A stretch of DNA of 35,074 nucleotides from Nocardia higoensis NBRC 100133 (GCF_000308595.1 NZ_BAGA01000056.1:1-35074), one strand, 5' to 3'. Counted from the stretch's first letter, positions 15,565-24,889 are shown. Numbers and translations: made by a program. Notes: a model not told the origin generated them from the sequence alone.

Positions 15565-17550
15565 TCAGAACCGCCCGCCGCGCCCGCCGCGACTCGACCC
15601 GCTCGATCCGCCGAACGACCTCGGCTGGAACCCGCCCGATCGGTGCATCGCCCCGCTCATCGCACCGCGCAACATCCCCTCCACGATGATGCCGCCCAGA
15701 ACCGCGCCCGCAGTGCTGCCCGGCCCCGAGAACTGGGTCCTGTTCGCCTCCCAGGCGTGCACGCTGGCCTGCGCCTCCCGCAAGGCGCGGCCCGCCAGCT
15801 CGGCCGCCGTCCTGGCGTGCCCGAGCGCCCCCTCGGTATCGCTGCCCGCCAGCCCCTGGGCGGCATCGAGATGACGTTGAGCTTCCGACAGGCGAGTCCG
15901 CGCGGCAGCGTCGACGCCGCCCCGGCGGGTGCTGATGTAGTCGGCCGCGGCGCTCACCCGGGTCTGCGCGTCGAGCAGCGCGTGGTCGAACCGCCTGCGC
16001 AGATCCTCGGCGGCCAGCTTGCGATCGGTGGCGGTCGCGGCCGCGCGATCGAGTTCGGCATCGGCGGAGACCGCGGCGTGGAAGGCGCTGAGCGGGTCGC
16101 TGTCGGCCTGCCCGCTCGCGGTGTCCAAAGTCTGCTGGGCGGCGGTGACCGCGGCCGCCAGCTCCGCGCCGCCGTAACCGGCCAGTTCGGCGGCGGCCGC
16201 GATGTCCTTGCGCAGTTCGTCCAGCGCCGCGGGCAACCCGTCGCGCGCCTGCTGGATGTTCGACGCCGCGTTGTCGACCGCGTCCAGCAGCGTCCGCGCC
16301 TGCCCGATCGCGCTCTCGGCGGACCGGATCGCCGCGACCGCCCCGCCCTGCTGCCCGACCGGAAGCCTGAGCGCCTGGCGTGCGGCATCGATGTTCTGCT
16401 CGGCGAAGGCGATTCGCTCGCCCGCCATCCGCACATTGTCGGCGATCGGCGCCAGCACGCTCGCCGGATGCGCGGCCGTGAGCCGGGCCAGCTCGGCCTC
16501 GGAGGCGGGCTTGCGCCCGGTCAGCTCGACCAGATCGCGGGTGAGCCCGTCGAGCCGGTTCGGGGCGTCGATGAGCAGATTGCGCATCGCGTCGAATTCG
16601 GCCACCCGTGCGTCGAGTTCACGATCGGCGCGCCCGGCCGTGGTGAGCAGCTCCATCAGCAGCCGGTGCTGTTCCTCCGGCGTCTCGGGAATGTCGTCGT
16701 CGAGCTGCTGACGAATGCGGAATGCCTGCGCCGCGGCCGACTTCGCGTTGTTCAGCGCGGCACTGAACGGCGCGGTGGCCGTGGCGCCGAACTCGCCGAT
16801 CGCCAGCTGCAATTCCTCGTCGCTGGCGCGGATCGCGTCGTCGATCTCCACCAGCACCTCGCGCGATCGCGCGTGCAGGGCCTCCAGCGGCAGCGCGCCC
16901 AGCGCGGCGGTGTTCTCGGGATCGATCGCGCGGGCCGCGGCCAGCTCGGCAGCCGAGCGCTTCTTCGCGCGCCTGCGCGACCACCACACGAGCCCGGCCA
17001 GCCCCGCCGCCACGACGAGCGCCACGATCAGCAGACCCCGCACACTGACACCGCCGCCGACCTTCGCTGCGCCGATCCCATCGGCCGTCAGCACAGCCGC
17101 ATCCGCCCACCGGCTGTCCCGCAGCGCGGGCTCGACCTTCTCGGCGAGCAGCGAGTCGAGCTCCCGCTCGCTGACCCCGCTCGGCGCGTCGCCGTCCAGC
17201 CGGTACTCGCGCGCGCCGGTGGCCACGGCCAGCAGCATGTCGCGGGAGTCGAACCCGGACTTCGAGGCGGTCTGCGCGGCCCACTGCTGCGCCGACATCC
17301 CGCCGAAATCCTTCACGTAATACACCCACAACCGGACCTTGTGATCGGTGTAGAGCCGATCGACAGCGGCGCGGACGCGCCCGGCGTCGTCGCCCTGCAA
17401 CGCTCCCGCCGAGTCGACAACATAGGTGTCCATGCGGGCGGGCGGCTCCGCGAAACCGGGCGCTGACCCCAGCAATACGGTGCAGACGAGCAGGACGCCG
17501 AGGACCGCACGGGACACCCAGCGACCATGGCACTTCGACGGCGACGACAT
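15565..17550 (-). CDS. TPM-domain membrane protein with long coiled-coil region
   Basis: A 661-residue protein. A signal or anchor helix (LGVLLVCTVLLGSAPGFA) is followed by a TPM domain from about residue 40 to 160 (YVVDSAGAL...VRLWVYYVKDFGG...AVATGAREYRL). A second membrane helix (LLIVALVVAAGLAGLVWW) lies near residue 180, then about 400 Ala-rich helical residues likely to form coiled coils. The C terminus is GS-rich with SFGGSSGSSRGGRGGRF. Length and layout match Rv2345 of M. tuberculosis as recalled, beside dgt and dnaG there too. TPM proteins are linked to membrane quality control and photosystem repair in other groups; the role here is unknown. A TATACAT box 7 bp before the ATG suggests a leaderless message. 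Confidence 0.85.
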   Translation of the reverse strand: MSSPSKCHGRWVSRAVLGVLLVCTVLLGSAPGFAEPPARMDTYVVDSAGALQGDDAGRVRAAVDRLYTDHKVRLWVYYVKDFGGMSAQQWAAQTASKSGFDSRDMLLAVATGAREYRLDGDAPSGVSERELDSLLAEKVEPALRDSRWADAAVLTADGIGAAKVGGGVSVRGLLIVALVVAAGLAGLVWWSRRRAKKRSAAELAAARAIDPENTAALGALPLEALHARSREVLVEIDDAIRASDEELQLAIGEFGATATAPFSAALNNAKSAAAQAFRIRQQLDDDIPETPEEQHRLLMELLTTAGRADRELDARVAEFDAMRNLLIDAPNRLDGLTRDLVELTGRKPASEAELARLTAAHPASVLAPIADNVRMAGERIAFAEQNIDAARQALRLPVGQQGGAVAAIRSAESAIGQARTLLDAVDNAASNIQQARDGLPAALDELRKDIAAAAELAGYGGAELAAAVTAAQQTLDTASGQADSDPLSAFHAAVSADAELDRAAATATDRKLAAEDLRRRFDHALLDAQTRVSAAADYISTRRGGVDAAARTRLSEAQRHLDAAQGLAGSDTEGALGHARTAAELAGRALREAQASVHAWEANRTQFSGPGSTAGAVLGGIIVEGMLRGAMSGAMHRSGGFQPRSFGGSSGSSRGGRGGRF

Positions 17551-17602
17551 GACACGAATGTATAGCCCGGTCCGGGCACCCGCGTGCAATAGCATCGTCC
17601 GA

Positions 17603-18277
17603 GTGATCACGATCGACCGCCCGTACACCGGCCACGTGTCCCCCGGGGCGAATCCCCAGCAACGCGACCTCGACGGCGCGCGCATCATCAAGATGTCCGT
17701 CGGCGGCATGGACAACAACGTCTACCTCGTGCAGTGCGCCGCCAGCGGCGCCGCCGTCCTCATCGACGCCGCGAACGAGCCCGACCGCATCGTGGAACTG
17801 GTCGAGCAGGAGATGCCCGGCAAGGTCCGCCTGATCGTCACCACCCACCAGCATCGCGACCACTGGATGGCCCTCGAACAGGTCACCGAGGCCCTCGGCG
17901 CCCCCACCGCCGCCCACCCCCTCGATGCCGACGCACTCCCCGTCACCCCCGATCGGCTGCTCGAAGACGGTGAAACCGTCGACGTCGGCGACCTCGCCCT
18001 CGACGTGATCCACCTCAGCGGCCACACCCCCGGTTCGATCGCCCTGGTCCTGACCGAGCCCACCGGCCGCACCCACATCTTCACCGGCGATTCGCTCTTC
18101 CCCGGCGGCGTCGGCAAGACCCGCTCCCCGGAGGCCTTCGACTCCCTGCTCACCGACGTCACCACCAAACTCTTCGACCGCTACGACGACGCCATCGTCT
18201 ATCCCGGCCACGGCGACGACACCACGCTCGCCACCGAGCGCCCGCATTTGGGGGAGTGGCGCGCCCGAGGCTGGTGA
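17603..18277 (+). CDS. Metallo-beta-lactamase-fold hydrolase (glyoxalase II-like)
   Basis: A 224-residue protein with all metal ligands: HQHRDH (His82, His84, Asp86, His87), HTPGS, the bridging Asp in TGDSLF, and the last His in YPGHGDD. The compact length and GMDNNVYLV start resemble glyoxalase II-like hydrolases that cleave thioesters or similar bonds with two zinc or iron ions. The substrate is not known. GTG 17603 gives a normal N terminus; the frame is open upstream but crosses the divergent TPM-protein start. Confidence 0.85.
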   Translation: MITIDRPYTGHVSPGANPQQRDLDGARIIKMSVGGMDNNVYLVQCAASGAAVLIDAANEPDRIVELVEQEMPGKVRLIVTTHQHRDHWMALEQVTEALGAPTAAHPLDADALPVTPDRLLEDGETVDVGDLALDVIHLSGHTPGSIALVLTEPTGRTHIFTGDSLFPGGVGKTRSPEAFDSLLTDVTTKLFDRYDDAIVYPGHGDDTTLATERPHLGEWRARGW

Positions 18278-18283
18278 CCCGCC

Positions 18284-18808
18284 TTACGGCGTCGGCCAAC
18301 ACACTTCGTTCAACAGTGCACCCGGCACACGACGGGCGACCAGACGGGCCAGGCTCTTTGTCTCGCGGGGCGTCAGATAGCTGGGGTTCGAGATCTGCGG
18401 AGCACGGAGTTGCTCGCAGCCAGCGAGCACGCGATCCCTGGTCAGCTGCGATCGCGGCACAAACGCATCACCCAGCCGCACGGCATCGAATTCGATGCCC
18501 GGGCACGGCTGCGCTGCGCGCGCAGTATCGACGGCATAGCGCGAATCGAGTCCGTTCCACCTCGTCGGAGCCTTGCTCACCCGACCGACCTCGTAGATAC
18601 CAGGATTCTTCGGTCCCGTGATCCACAAGGCGACGAGGTCTCCCACCTCGATGAGGTTTCCGCGCCGCGACGTGGTGCCGATGCTCCAGTCGGAGCTGGC
18701 GCGGCAGGGGGTCCTCCTCCGTGTGTCGGCCAAGAACGCGAAGTAATCCCACACCTGGGGGTTGCCCTTCACAATCCAGCATCCGACGTCTTTTCGTTCC
18801 AGTGCCAC
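18284..18808 (-). CDS. EVE/PUA-like domain protein
   Basis: A 174-residue protein. The first 90 residues follow the EVE pattern: CWIVKGNPQVWDYFAF, then WSIGTTSRRGNLIEVGDLVALWITG and GIYEVGRV. EVE domains bind modified bases in DNA or RNA and often belong to restriction or defence proteins; here the domain stands alone, with a C-terminal extension of 80 residues. It starts with GTG, with AGAGGG 5 bp upstream. It ends 7 bp from the convergent hydrolase gene and lies between core genes, which suggests a later insertion. Its target is unknown. Confidence 0.65.
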   Translation of the reverse strand: MALERKDVGCWIVKGNPQVWDYFAFLADTRRRTPCRASSDWSIGTTSRRGNLIEVGDLVALWITGPKNPGIYEVGRVSKAPTRWNGLDSRYAVDTARAAQPCPGIEFDAVRLGDAFVPRSQLTRDRVLAGCEQLRAPQISNPSYLTPRETKSLARLVARRVPGALLNEVCWPTP

Positions 18809-18813
18809 GATGT

Positions 18814-18855
18814 CCCTCTCAGCTGCTTGTCATCAGAGGTACCCCTCTCAGCTGC
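18814..18855. repeat. 13-bp direct repeat upstream of the EVE-like gene
   Basis: CCCTCTCAGCTGC occurs at 18814-18826 and again at 18843-18855, a 29-bp period. On the minus strand the first copy includes the AGAGGG ribosome site of the EVE-like gene. It lies in the promoter region shared with the DUF218 gene. It may be a regulator site or a small duplication. Confidence 0.6.
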
Positions 18856-18899
18856 CTCGCACTCGTTATGGATTCGCGCATGCCTGGCAAACTTGGGGA

Positions 18900-19595
18900 G
18901 TGATCTCGCCAGCCCCACGCGCCCAACCGGCTTCGACCTTCGAGTCCGGGCTTCGCCGTGGCTTCGGCGCGGGCCTCGCGCGCTGGATCAGACGCGGCGT
19001 CGCGGGCGCGGTGCTGATGGCCCTCGTGGTGGTCGGCGGCACCGCGGTGCGGGTGTGGCAGGTGGCCCGGATCAACGACTACACCCCCGCCGACGCCATC
19101 GTGGTCCTCGGCGCCGCCCAGTACTCCGGAACCCCGTCCTCGGTCTTCGAAGCCCGCCTCGACCAGGCTTACGACCTCTTCGAGGCCGGGGTCGCCCCGC
19201 GCGTCATCACCGTCGGCGGCAAACAGGACGGTGACCTCTACACCGAAGCCGCGTCCGGCAAGGCCTACCTCGAAGAACGCGGCATCCCCGGCGACGCCGT
19301 CCTCGCCGTGGAAACCGGCTCCGACACCCTGCGCAGCGTCGAAGCCGTCTCCGACGCGATGGCCGCACGCGGCTGGTCCTCGGTAGCCCTGGTCAGCGAC
19401 CCCTGGCACTCCCTGCGCACCCGCACCATGGCCCGCGACGACGGTCTGCGCGCCTGGACCGCCCCCACCCGCACCGGCCCCGCCGTCTACACCCGCGAGT
19501 CCCAGGCCCACGGCATCTTCCGCGAGACCTTCGCCCTGCTCTGGTACCAGCTGACCCATTTCTCCGCCGATTTCCCCTACACCGCAGGGCAGTGA
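18900..19595 (+). CDS. DUF218 (YdcF/SanA/ElyC-like) membrane-anchored protein
   Basis: A 231-residue protein with a membrane helix near residues 35-55 ([19 protein letters not shown]). The following domain is of the DUF218 type: [42 protein letters not shown], and [16 protein letters not shown]. coli relatives act in envelope integrity and lipid carrier handling. GTG 18900 follows TGGGGA directly; earlier codons in the frame lie in the EVE-gene promoter. The stop overlaps a GTG 6 bp before the dgt ATG, so it likely forms an operon with dgt. Confidence 0.82.
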   Translation: MISPAPRAQPASTFESGLRRGFGAGLARWIRRGVAGAVLMALVVVGGTAVRVWQVARINDYTPADAIVVLGAAQYSGTPSSVFEARLDQAYDLFEAGVAPRVITVGGKQDGDLYTEAASGKAYLEERGIPGDAVLAVETGSDTLRSVEAVSDAMAARGWSSVALVSDPWHSLRTRTMARDDGLRAWTAPTRTGPAVYTRESQAHGIFRETFALLWYQLTHFSADFPYTAGQ

Positions 19596-19597
19596 AC

Positions 19598-20857
19598 ATG
19601 AGCGATTACACCGAACACGACCGCGAACGCATGGTCGTCGAGGCCCCGAAAACCGCCGGACTCGGTTCCCCCGGCGTCGAATTCACCCTCGGCCACCGAT
19701 CCGAGTTCGCCCGCGACCGCGCCCGCGTGCTGCACTCCGCCGCCCTGCGCCGCCTCGCCGACAAAACCCAGGTCATGGGGCCCCGCGACGGCGACACCCC
19801 GCGCACCCGCCTCACCCACTCCATCGAAGTCGCCCAGATCGGCCGCAGCATCGCCGACGGCCTCGGCGCCGACCCCGACCTCGTCGACCTGGCCGGCCTC
19901 GCCCACGACATCGGCCACCCGCCCTACGGCCACAACGGCGAGAAGGCCCTCGACACCTGGGCCGACGAATACGGCGGCTTCGAAGGCAACGCCCAGAACC
20001 TGCGCATCCTCACCCGCCTGGAGCCCAAGGTCCTCACCCCGGACGGCATCAGCGCCGGCCTCAACCTCACCCGCGCCGCCCTCGACGCATCCATCAAATA
20101 CCCCTGGGGCAGAACAGGTCCCGGAACGAAGTTCGGCGCCTACGACATCGACACCGACCGCCTGGCCTGGATCCGCAAGGACGCCCCCGACCGCGTCCGC
20201 AGCCTCGAGTGCCAGATCATGGACTGGTCCGACGACGTCGCCTATTCCGTGCACGACGTCGAGGACGGCGTGATCGACGGCCGCATCGACCTGCGCGCCC
20301 TCGCCGACCCGCGGGAACGCGAAGCCCTCGCCCAGATGGGCCACCGCCAGCATCCCGAGATCCCCGTCGACGATCTGGTCGAGGCCGCCCAGCGGCTGTC
20401 CGAACTGCCCGTGCTCGCCGACGTCTTCCACTACGACGGCTCCTTCGCCGCCTCGGTGGCCCTCAAACGCCTCACCAGCGAGCTGGTCGGCCGCTTCGCC
20501 ACCGCGGCCATCGCCGCCACCCGCGCCGTCGCGGGCCCGGGCCCCCTCATCCGCTACGCCGCCGACCTGGAGATTCCGCGGATAGCAGCCGCCGAGGTCA
20601 CCATCCTCAAGACCTTCGCCCTGCGCTACGTCATGTTCGACTCCGTCCACAAGCAGCGCCAGGCCGTCCAGCGCCAGCGCATCCAGGAAGTCGCCGCGGG
20701 CCTGCTCGAAACCGCCCCCCACCACCTGGACCCCCAGCTCCTGCCGTGGTGGCGCGAAGCCGACACCGACACCGCCCGCGTCCGCGTGATCATCGACCAG
20801 ATCGCCTCCTACACCGAGAGCCGCCTCGAACGGATGGCCACCGAACTGGCCGGGTGA
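19598..20857 (+). CDS. dgt: Deoxyguanosinetriphosphate triphosphohydrolase-like protein
   Basis: A 419-residue HD-domain protein. The metal site motifs are [10 protein letters not shown] and [15 protein letters not shown] (His-Asp), with a later [26 protein letters not shown] near residue 52 is a usual dGTPase-family segment. The family splits dNTPs into deoxynucleosides and triphosphate. ATG 19598 has AGGG 8 bp upstream; GTG 19592 overlapping the previous stop is possible. It is followed by dnaG after 33 bp, a mycobacterial arrangement. Confidence 0.92.
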   Translation: MSDYTEHDRERMVVEAPKTAGLGSPGVEFTLGHRSEFARDRARVLHSAALRRLADKTQVMGPRDGDTPRTRLTHSIEVAQIGRSIADGLGADPDLVDLAGLAHDIGHPPYGHNGEKALDTWADEYGGFEGNAQNLRILTRLEPKVLTPDGISAGLNLTRAALDASIKYPWGRTGPGTKFGAYDIDTDRLAWIRKDAPDRVRSLECQIMDWSDDVAYSVHDVEDGVIDGRIDLRALADPREREALAQMGHRQHPEIPVDDLVEAAQRLSELPVLADVFHYDGSFAASVALKRLTSELVGRFATAAIAATRAVAGPGPLIRYAADLEIPRIAAAEVTILKTFALRYVMFDSVHKQRQAVQRQRIQEVAAGLLETAPHHLDPQLLPWWREADTDTARVRVIIDQIASYTESRLERMATELAG

Positions 20858-20877
20858 TCAGGCCCTCGCCGCGCGGC

Positions 20878-20890
20878 TAGACTGCACTGC
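20878..20890 (+). promoter_or_regulatory. dnaG -10 box for a leaderless transcript
   Basis: TAGACT at 20878-20883 is followed by 7 bases and the dnaG GTG, with no ribosome site. This is the usual spacing of a -10 box for an RNA starting at the start codon, so dnaG may be expressed apart from dgt. Confidence 0.5.
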
Positions 20891-22801
20891 GTGGCCGGAC
20901 GACTTCCAGATCGCGATATAGCGGCAATTCGCGACCGCGTCCGGATCGAAGACGTGGTCGGCGAGTACGTCGCCCTCAAGCGCGCGGGCGCGGACTCCAT
21001 GAAGGGCCTGTGCCCCTTCCACGACGAGAAGTCCCCGTCCTTCCATGTGCGGCCCAACCACGGCCTGTTCCACTGCTTCGGCTGCGGCGAGGGCGGCGAC
21101 GTCTACAAGTTCCTCCAGCAGATCGAGCACATCGGCTTCGTCGAAGCCGTCGAGCAGCTCGCCGACCGCATCGGCTACCAGATCAACTACGAGGGCGGTG
21201 GCACCTCCGTCCAGCGCGACCGCGGCACCCGCGCCCGCCTGGTCGCCGCCAACGCGGCCGCCCGCGAGTACTACATGGCCCAGCTCGCCACGCCCGAGGC
21301 CGAGGCGGCCCGCAAGTTCCTCACCGACCGCGATTTCGACGCCGAAGCCGCCCGCCACTTCGGCTGCGGCTACGCCCCCGGCGGCTGGGACACCCTCACC
21401 AAGCACCTGCTCCGCAAGGGCTTCGAATTCAAGGAACTGGAAGCCGCCGGCCTGTCCAAACAGGGCAAACGCGGCCCCATCGACCGCTTCCACCGCAGGC
21501 TGCTGTGGCCGATCCGCAACCTCGGCGGCGAGGTGATCGGCTTCGGCGCCCGCAAGCTCTTCGACGACGACACCATGCCCGGCAAGTACATCAACACTCC
21601 GGAAACGTTGCTGTACAAGAAGTCCCAGGTGCTTTTCGGCCTCGACCTCGCCAAGCGCGATATCGCCAAGGGCCGCCAAGCCGTCGTCGTCGAGGGCTAC
21701 ACCGACGTCATGGCCATGCACCTGGCCGGCGTCACCACCGCCGTAGCCTCCTGCGGCACCGCCTTCGGCGACGAGCACATGGCGATCCTGCGCCGCCTGC
21801 TCATGGACGACAACTTCTGGCGCGGCGAGATCATCTACACCTTCGACGGCGACGCCGCGGGCCAGGCCGCCGCCACCAAAGCCTTCGCCGGCGACCAGAA
21901 GCTCGCCGGCCAGACCTACATCGCCGTCGCCCCCGACGGCCAAGACCCCTGCGACCTGCGCCAGCGCAGCGGCGACGCGGCCGTCCGCGACCTGATCGCC
22001 CGCCGAACCCCGCTGTACGAGTTCGTGATCCGCGGCCTGCTCGCCGAACACAATCTCGACACCGTCGAAGGCCAGGTCGAGGCCCTGCGCCGCGCGGTCC
22101 CCGTGGTCGCCCAGATCAAGGACAACGCCACCCGCAAGGCCTACGCCACCCGCCTGGCCGGCTGGGTCGGCTGGGACGACATCCAGACCGTCGTCCGCCG
22201 CGTCGGCGAGGAAGCCAAGAAGGGCCCCCGCCCCGGCATCGCCCCCAAGCGCGCCCCCGCCGCCGAGTCCAAGGTCGCCGAGCACCCCGCCGCGCGCCCC
22301 AACCCCAACGACCCGGTCCTGCTCCCGCAGCGCCAATCCCTCTGCGCCGCACTGCAATACCCGGCCATCGCGGGCGCGGTCTTCGACGCCCTCGAAGTCG
22401 AGGCGTTCACCCATCCCGCCTATGTGGCGATCCGCGTCGCGATCGCCGAGGCGGGCGGCGCGTGCTGCGGTCTCAGCGGCGCGGAGTGGGTGAACGCTGT
22501 CGCCGACGCCACGGAAGATCTCACCCTGCGCGCCCTGGTGTCGGAGCTGGCAGGCAGTCCGATCCCGGTGAAGTCGATCAACGATATGCCCCGCGTGATC
22601 ACCGGTGTGCTCGCCCGCACCCAGGAAGCCCACGTAGGCCGTCAGATCGCCACCCTGAAGTCCAAACTGCAGCGCCTCTCGGCCAGTGACAACATGGACG
22701 AATACATGGCCCTCTTCGGCGATCTCGTCGCTCTGGAGCAGTACCGCAAGAGCCTGGAAGCCCAGGCGATGGGTAACGCGGACGACTTCGCCGCCGGCTG
22801 A
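20891..22801 (+). CDS. dnaG: DNA primase
   Basis: A 636-residue protein of full primase length. The N-terminal CHC2 zinc finger has Cys41, His44, Cys62 and Cys65 (CPFH...CFGC). The catalytic TOPRIM domain has VVVEGYTDVMAMH and the metal-binding TFDGDAAGQAA. The C-terminal third is the helicase-interacting domain, preceded by a Pro/Ala-rich linker near residues 440-470. It makes RNA primers for replication. The GTG start has no ribosome site and a TAGACT box 7 bp upstream. Confidence 0.97.
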   Translation: MAGRLPDRDIAAIRDRVRIEDVVGEYVALKRAGADSMKGLCPFHDEKSPSFHVRPNHGLFHCFGCGEGGDVYKFLQQIEHIGFVEAVEQLADRIGYQINYEGGGTSVQRDRGTRARLVAANAAAREYYMAQLATPEAEAARKFLTDRDFDAEAARHFGCGYAPGGWDTLTKHLLRKGFEFKELEAAGLSKQGKRGPIDRFHRRLLWPIRNLGGEVIGFGARKLFDDDTMPGKYINTPETLLYKKSQVLFGLDLAKRDIAKGRQAVVVEGYTDVMAMHLAGVTTAVASCGTAFGDEHMAILRRLLMDDNFWRGEIIYTFDGDAAGQAAATKAFAGDQKLAGQTYIAVAPDGQDPCDLRQRSGDAAVRDLIARRTPLYEFVIRGLLAEHNLDTVEGQVEALRRAVPVVAQIKDNATRKAYATRLAGWVGWDDIQTVVRRVGEEAKKGPRPGIAPKRAPAAESKVAEHPAARPNPNDPVLLPQRQSLCAALQYPAIAGAVFDALEVEAFTHPAYVAIRVAIAEAGGACCGLSGAEWVNAVADATEDLTLRALVSELAGSPIPVKSINDMPRVITGVLARTQEAHVGRQIATLKSKLQRLSASDNMDEYMALFGDLVALEQYRKSLEAQAMGNADDFAAG

Positions 22802-22862
22802 GCGCCGGCCGTGGCCCTCCCGCCCGGGCGCCGCCCCCTCCTGGTCGGCGCCTTCCGCGCGT

Positions 22863-23123
22863 CTAGACCCGCTTGCTGCCCCGCCGCAACTGATCCTGCG
22901 GCACCAGAATCGTCGTCCGCTCGTCGATCGGCTTCATCGGCTCCAACGGCGGCCGAGTGCTCAGCTTGTCCGACAGCCGCTGCCGGCCCACCAGGACCAG
23001 TTTGCGAGTCACCGGGCTGCCCGTCACCGCTCTGGTAGCCGAGCTGATCTGCTCATACCGAGCCCGCCCGGCCTTGGACCCGAGTACGTACCCGGCCGCG
23101 ATACCGATCAACAACCGCAGCAT
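22863..23123 (-). CDS. Small YtxH-like membrane protein (Rv2342-like)
   Basis: An 86-residue protein. Residues 1-20 form a short hydrophobic segment with Gly spacing (LLIGIAAGYVLGSKAG), followed by the basic GRARYEQI typical of YtxH-like proteins; the rest is polar. M. tuberculosis Rv2342, recalled as a protein of similar size, is also next to dnaG. GGAGC lies shortly before the ATG. Its function is unknown. Confidence 0.75.
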   Translation of the reverse strand: MLRLLIGIAAGYVLGSKAGRARYEQISSATRAVTGSPVTRKLVLVGRQRLSDKLSTRPPLEPMKPIDERTTILVPQDQLRRGSKRV

Positions 23124-23277
23124 CTTGGTGGAGCTCCTCCCGATCGCATGTCAGCGGCTACCATCCTGCCCGAAACGGCGTCCCCGTGTCGATCCGGCCG
23201 GCACTCGCTCGACACCCGCCCGCCTGTTGCCTCCGACACGCCGAGGCGCACGGTGTCTTCGCAGGTAGGAGCCCGAT

Positions 23278-23307
23278 TTGGGAACCGGCGCGGCCATGCG
23301 CTAAAGT
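23278..23307 (+). promoter_or_regulatory. Probable tRNA-Asn promoter
   Basis: TTGGGA (23278-23283), 18 bp, then TAAAGT (23302-23307) resembles a sigma-70-type promoter. It lies 42 bp before the tRNA and points towards it. Confidence 0.55.
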
Positions 23308-23349
23308 TTCTCCTCGGTCGGCCCGAAAGGGGCGAACCGAACAGAATAG

Positions 23350-23422
23350 TCCCCTATAGCTCAATTGGCAGAGCAGCCGACTGTTAATCGGCAGGTTTCT
23401 GGTTCGAGTCCAGATGGGGGAG
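23350..23422 (+). tRNA. tRNA-Asn (GTT)
   Basis: A 73-base cloverleaf. The acceptor TCCCCTA pairs with TGGGGGA (one G-T), the D arm is GCTC/GAGC, the anticodon stem is GCCGA/TCGGC with loop CTGTTAA (anticodon GTT at 23383-23385), and the T arm is TCTGG-TTCGAGT-CCAGA. The discriminator is G, and CCA is not encoded. Core genes lie to its left and accessory genes to its right. Confidence 0.95.
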
Positions 23423-23428
23423 CAGTGC

Positions 23429-23462
23429 AAACCCTCCATCAACATATGTTGATGGAGGGTTT
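23429..23462 (+). terminator. tRNA-Asn terminator, a perfect 34-bp palindrome
   Basis: The two 17-base halves, starting AAACCCTCCATC and ending GATGGAGGGTTT, are exact reverse complements meeting at CAT/ATG. It starts 7 bases after the tRNA and ends in TTT. Perfect symmetry with no loop is unusual, but position and stem strength fit a terminator. Confidence 0.75.
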
Positions 23463-23535
23463 CTGTTGTCCGGGAATATCCCGAATCCGCTACTTTCTCT
23501 TGTGTCGGTCCGGCCGAACGTTTCACCCTCGCCAA

Positions 23536-23550
23536 CTAAATTAACTTTAG
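23536..23550. promoter_or_regulatory. AT-rich inverted repeat upstream of the Fic gene
   Basis: CTAAA-ttaac-TTTAG is a 5-5-5 inverted repeat in a low-GC patch about 50 bp before the Fic start. It may be a promoter region or operator; the Fic protein has its own C-terminal winged helix that could bind it. Confidence 0.4.
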
Positions 23551-23599
23551 CTACTCTAGGATTAGGTTTCTGGCGCGATACTTAACCCGAGGAGTGTCG

Positions 23600-24889
23600 A
23601 TGGCGAGGTACGTGGAACGGGTGTGGCGGCCGGCGGACGAGGGTCTGCTCGCTCGCCGTGACCGGCAGGCTGGAACCTACCTGGCCTATATCCCCGATCC
23701 GCTGGGGGTGGACCTACCGCAGATCGGTCCTCGGGCTCAGCAGGCAGCCGAGGACGCACTGGCAGTACTGGCCAGGGCAGATGAACGAATCGGGCCCCGC
23801 GGGAGTTACCTCAACCACCTGCTGATCCGGTCCGAATCGATCTCCTCGTCCTGGATCGAAGGCAACCGCATCACGCCCAAGAAACTCGCCATCGCCGAGA
23901 CTTTGGAATCGGGTACTCGCACCGCCCTGGATGTGGTGGCTACCGTGCACGCCACCGAACAGGCCATCGACTGCCTGGCCGACCGGTCCAGGCCGATCAC
24001 GACACAAGACATCGTGGACCTGCAGCACACCATCGAACCCCGGCTGCCTGGCGGTCTGCGCACCGAACAGAACTGGGTCGGCGGACCCGGATGGAGCCCA
24101 TTGCGGGCCGATTTCGTTCCTCCACCCGAGTCCGAGGTGCCCGCTTTGGTCGCGGACGTCGCATCGTTTCTGACCGCTACCCACGGCAACCCGGTCGTGC
24201 GGGCCGCGATCGCCCACGTGCAGTTCGAGACGATCCACCCGTTCATCGACGGCAACGGGCGTACCGGCCGCGCGCTGATCCACACGGTGTTGCGGCGCTG
24301 TGATGCCCTGCGGCACACCCTGATCCCGATCAGCACCGTGTTCGCCGCACGCACCGGCGACTATCTGGCATGCCTGACCTCCTACCGCGACCCGGAACCA
24401 CACACCGACGAATGGGTCATCGGGTTCGCCCATGCCGCTGAGCAGGCAGCAGAGACCGGAGTGCGGCTGGCCCGAGATGCTGCCGAACTCGACGAGCAAC
24501 TTTTGCAACGCCTGGTCGAGCACCGTCGCAGACAGGGCACCAGCCCCGCCCTACCTCGTCGCGATGCGGTCGCCACGAAGATCCTCGCGGACTTGTCCAC
24601 GCACCCCGTACTCACCACAGAATCGGCCGCCACTCGATATGACGTCTCGACCGTCGCCGCCCACCGCGCCCTCACCGAGCTGGCTGACGCCGGAGTGCTC
24701 GGTCGCTCGAAGAACCACAAGGGAAAAATAGTGTGCTACACAGCCGACGATCATCTGGGTCTCACTGCCCTGGCGGAGCGCGCCAATCGGGTCGGGGCCG
24801 ACGATACCGACCATCGGCGACCAGACCTGGGGCCACCAGCACCGGCGGTGGACCGCTTCGGCCGACTGCGTGCCGATTCACCGAAATAG
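23600..24889 (+). CDS. Fic family protein with inhibitory motif and C-terminal winged helix
   Basis: A 429-residue protein. The Fic core motif HPFIDGNGRTGR is complete at residues 213-224, so AMP transfer to a target is expected. An N-terminal inhibitory motif SSSWIEGN at residues 82-89 fits (S/T)xxxE(G/N), whose Glu normally blocks ATP positioning (class II, self-inhibited). Residues 340-385 look like a winged helix (TESAATRYDVSTVAAHRALTELADAGVL), suggesting DNA binding. ATG 23600 has GAGGAG 5 bp upstream. No separate antitoxin gene is needed or seen. It is the first gene after tRNA-Asn and so the first of the accessory block. Confidence 0.9.
   Translation: MARYVERVWRPADEGLLARRDRQAGTYLAYIPDPLGVDLPQIGPRAQQAAEDALAVLARADERIGPRGSYLNHLLIRSESISSSWIEGNRITPKKLAIAETLESGTRTALDVVATVHATEQAIDCLADRSRPITTQDIVDLQHTIEPRLPGGLRTEQNWVGGPGWSPLRADFVPPPESEVPALVADVASFLTATHGNPVVRAAIAHVQFETIHPFIDGNGRTGRALIHTVLRRCDALRHTLIPISTVFAARTGDYLACLTSYRDPEPHTDEWVIGFAHAAEQAAETGVRLARDAAELDEQLLQRLVEHRRRQGTSPALPRRDAVATKILADLSTHPVLTTESAATRYDVSTVAAHRALTELADAGVLGRSKNHKGKIVCYTADDHLGLTALAERANRVGADDTDHRRPDLGPPAPAVDRFGRLRADSPK

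Noticed and set aside
20858..22633. Long open frame antisense to dnaG
   Set aside because: High-GC codon bias leaves the opposite frame open. It is Gly/Val/Ala-rich without any motif, and dnaG is certain.
23350..23462. Attachment-site core repeat within the window
   Set aside because: I looked for the tRNA T-arm and acceptor end further right and saw no second copy before 35074.
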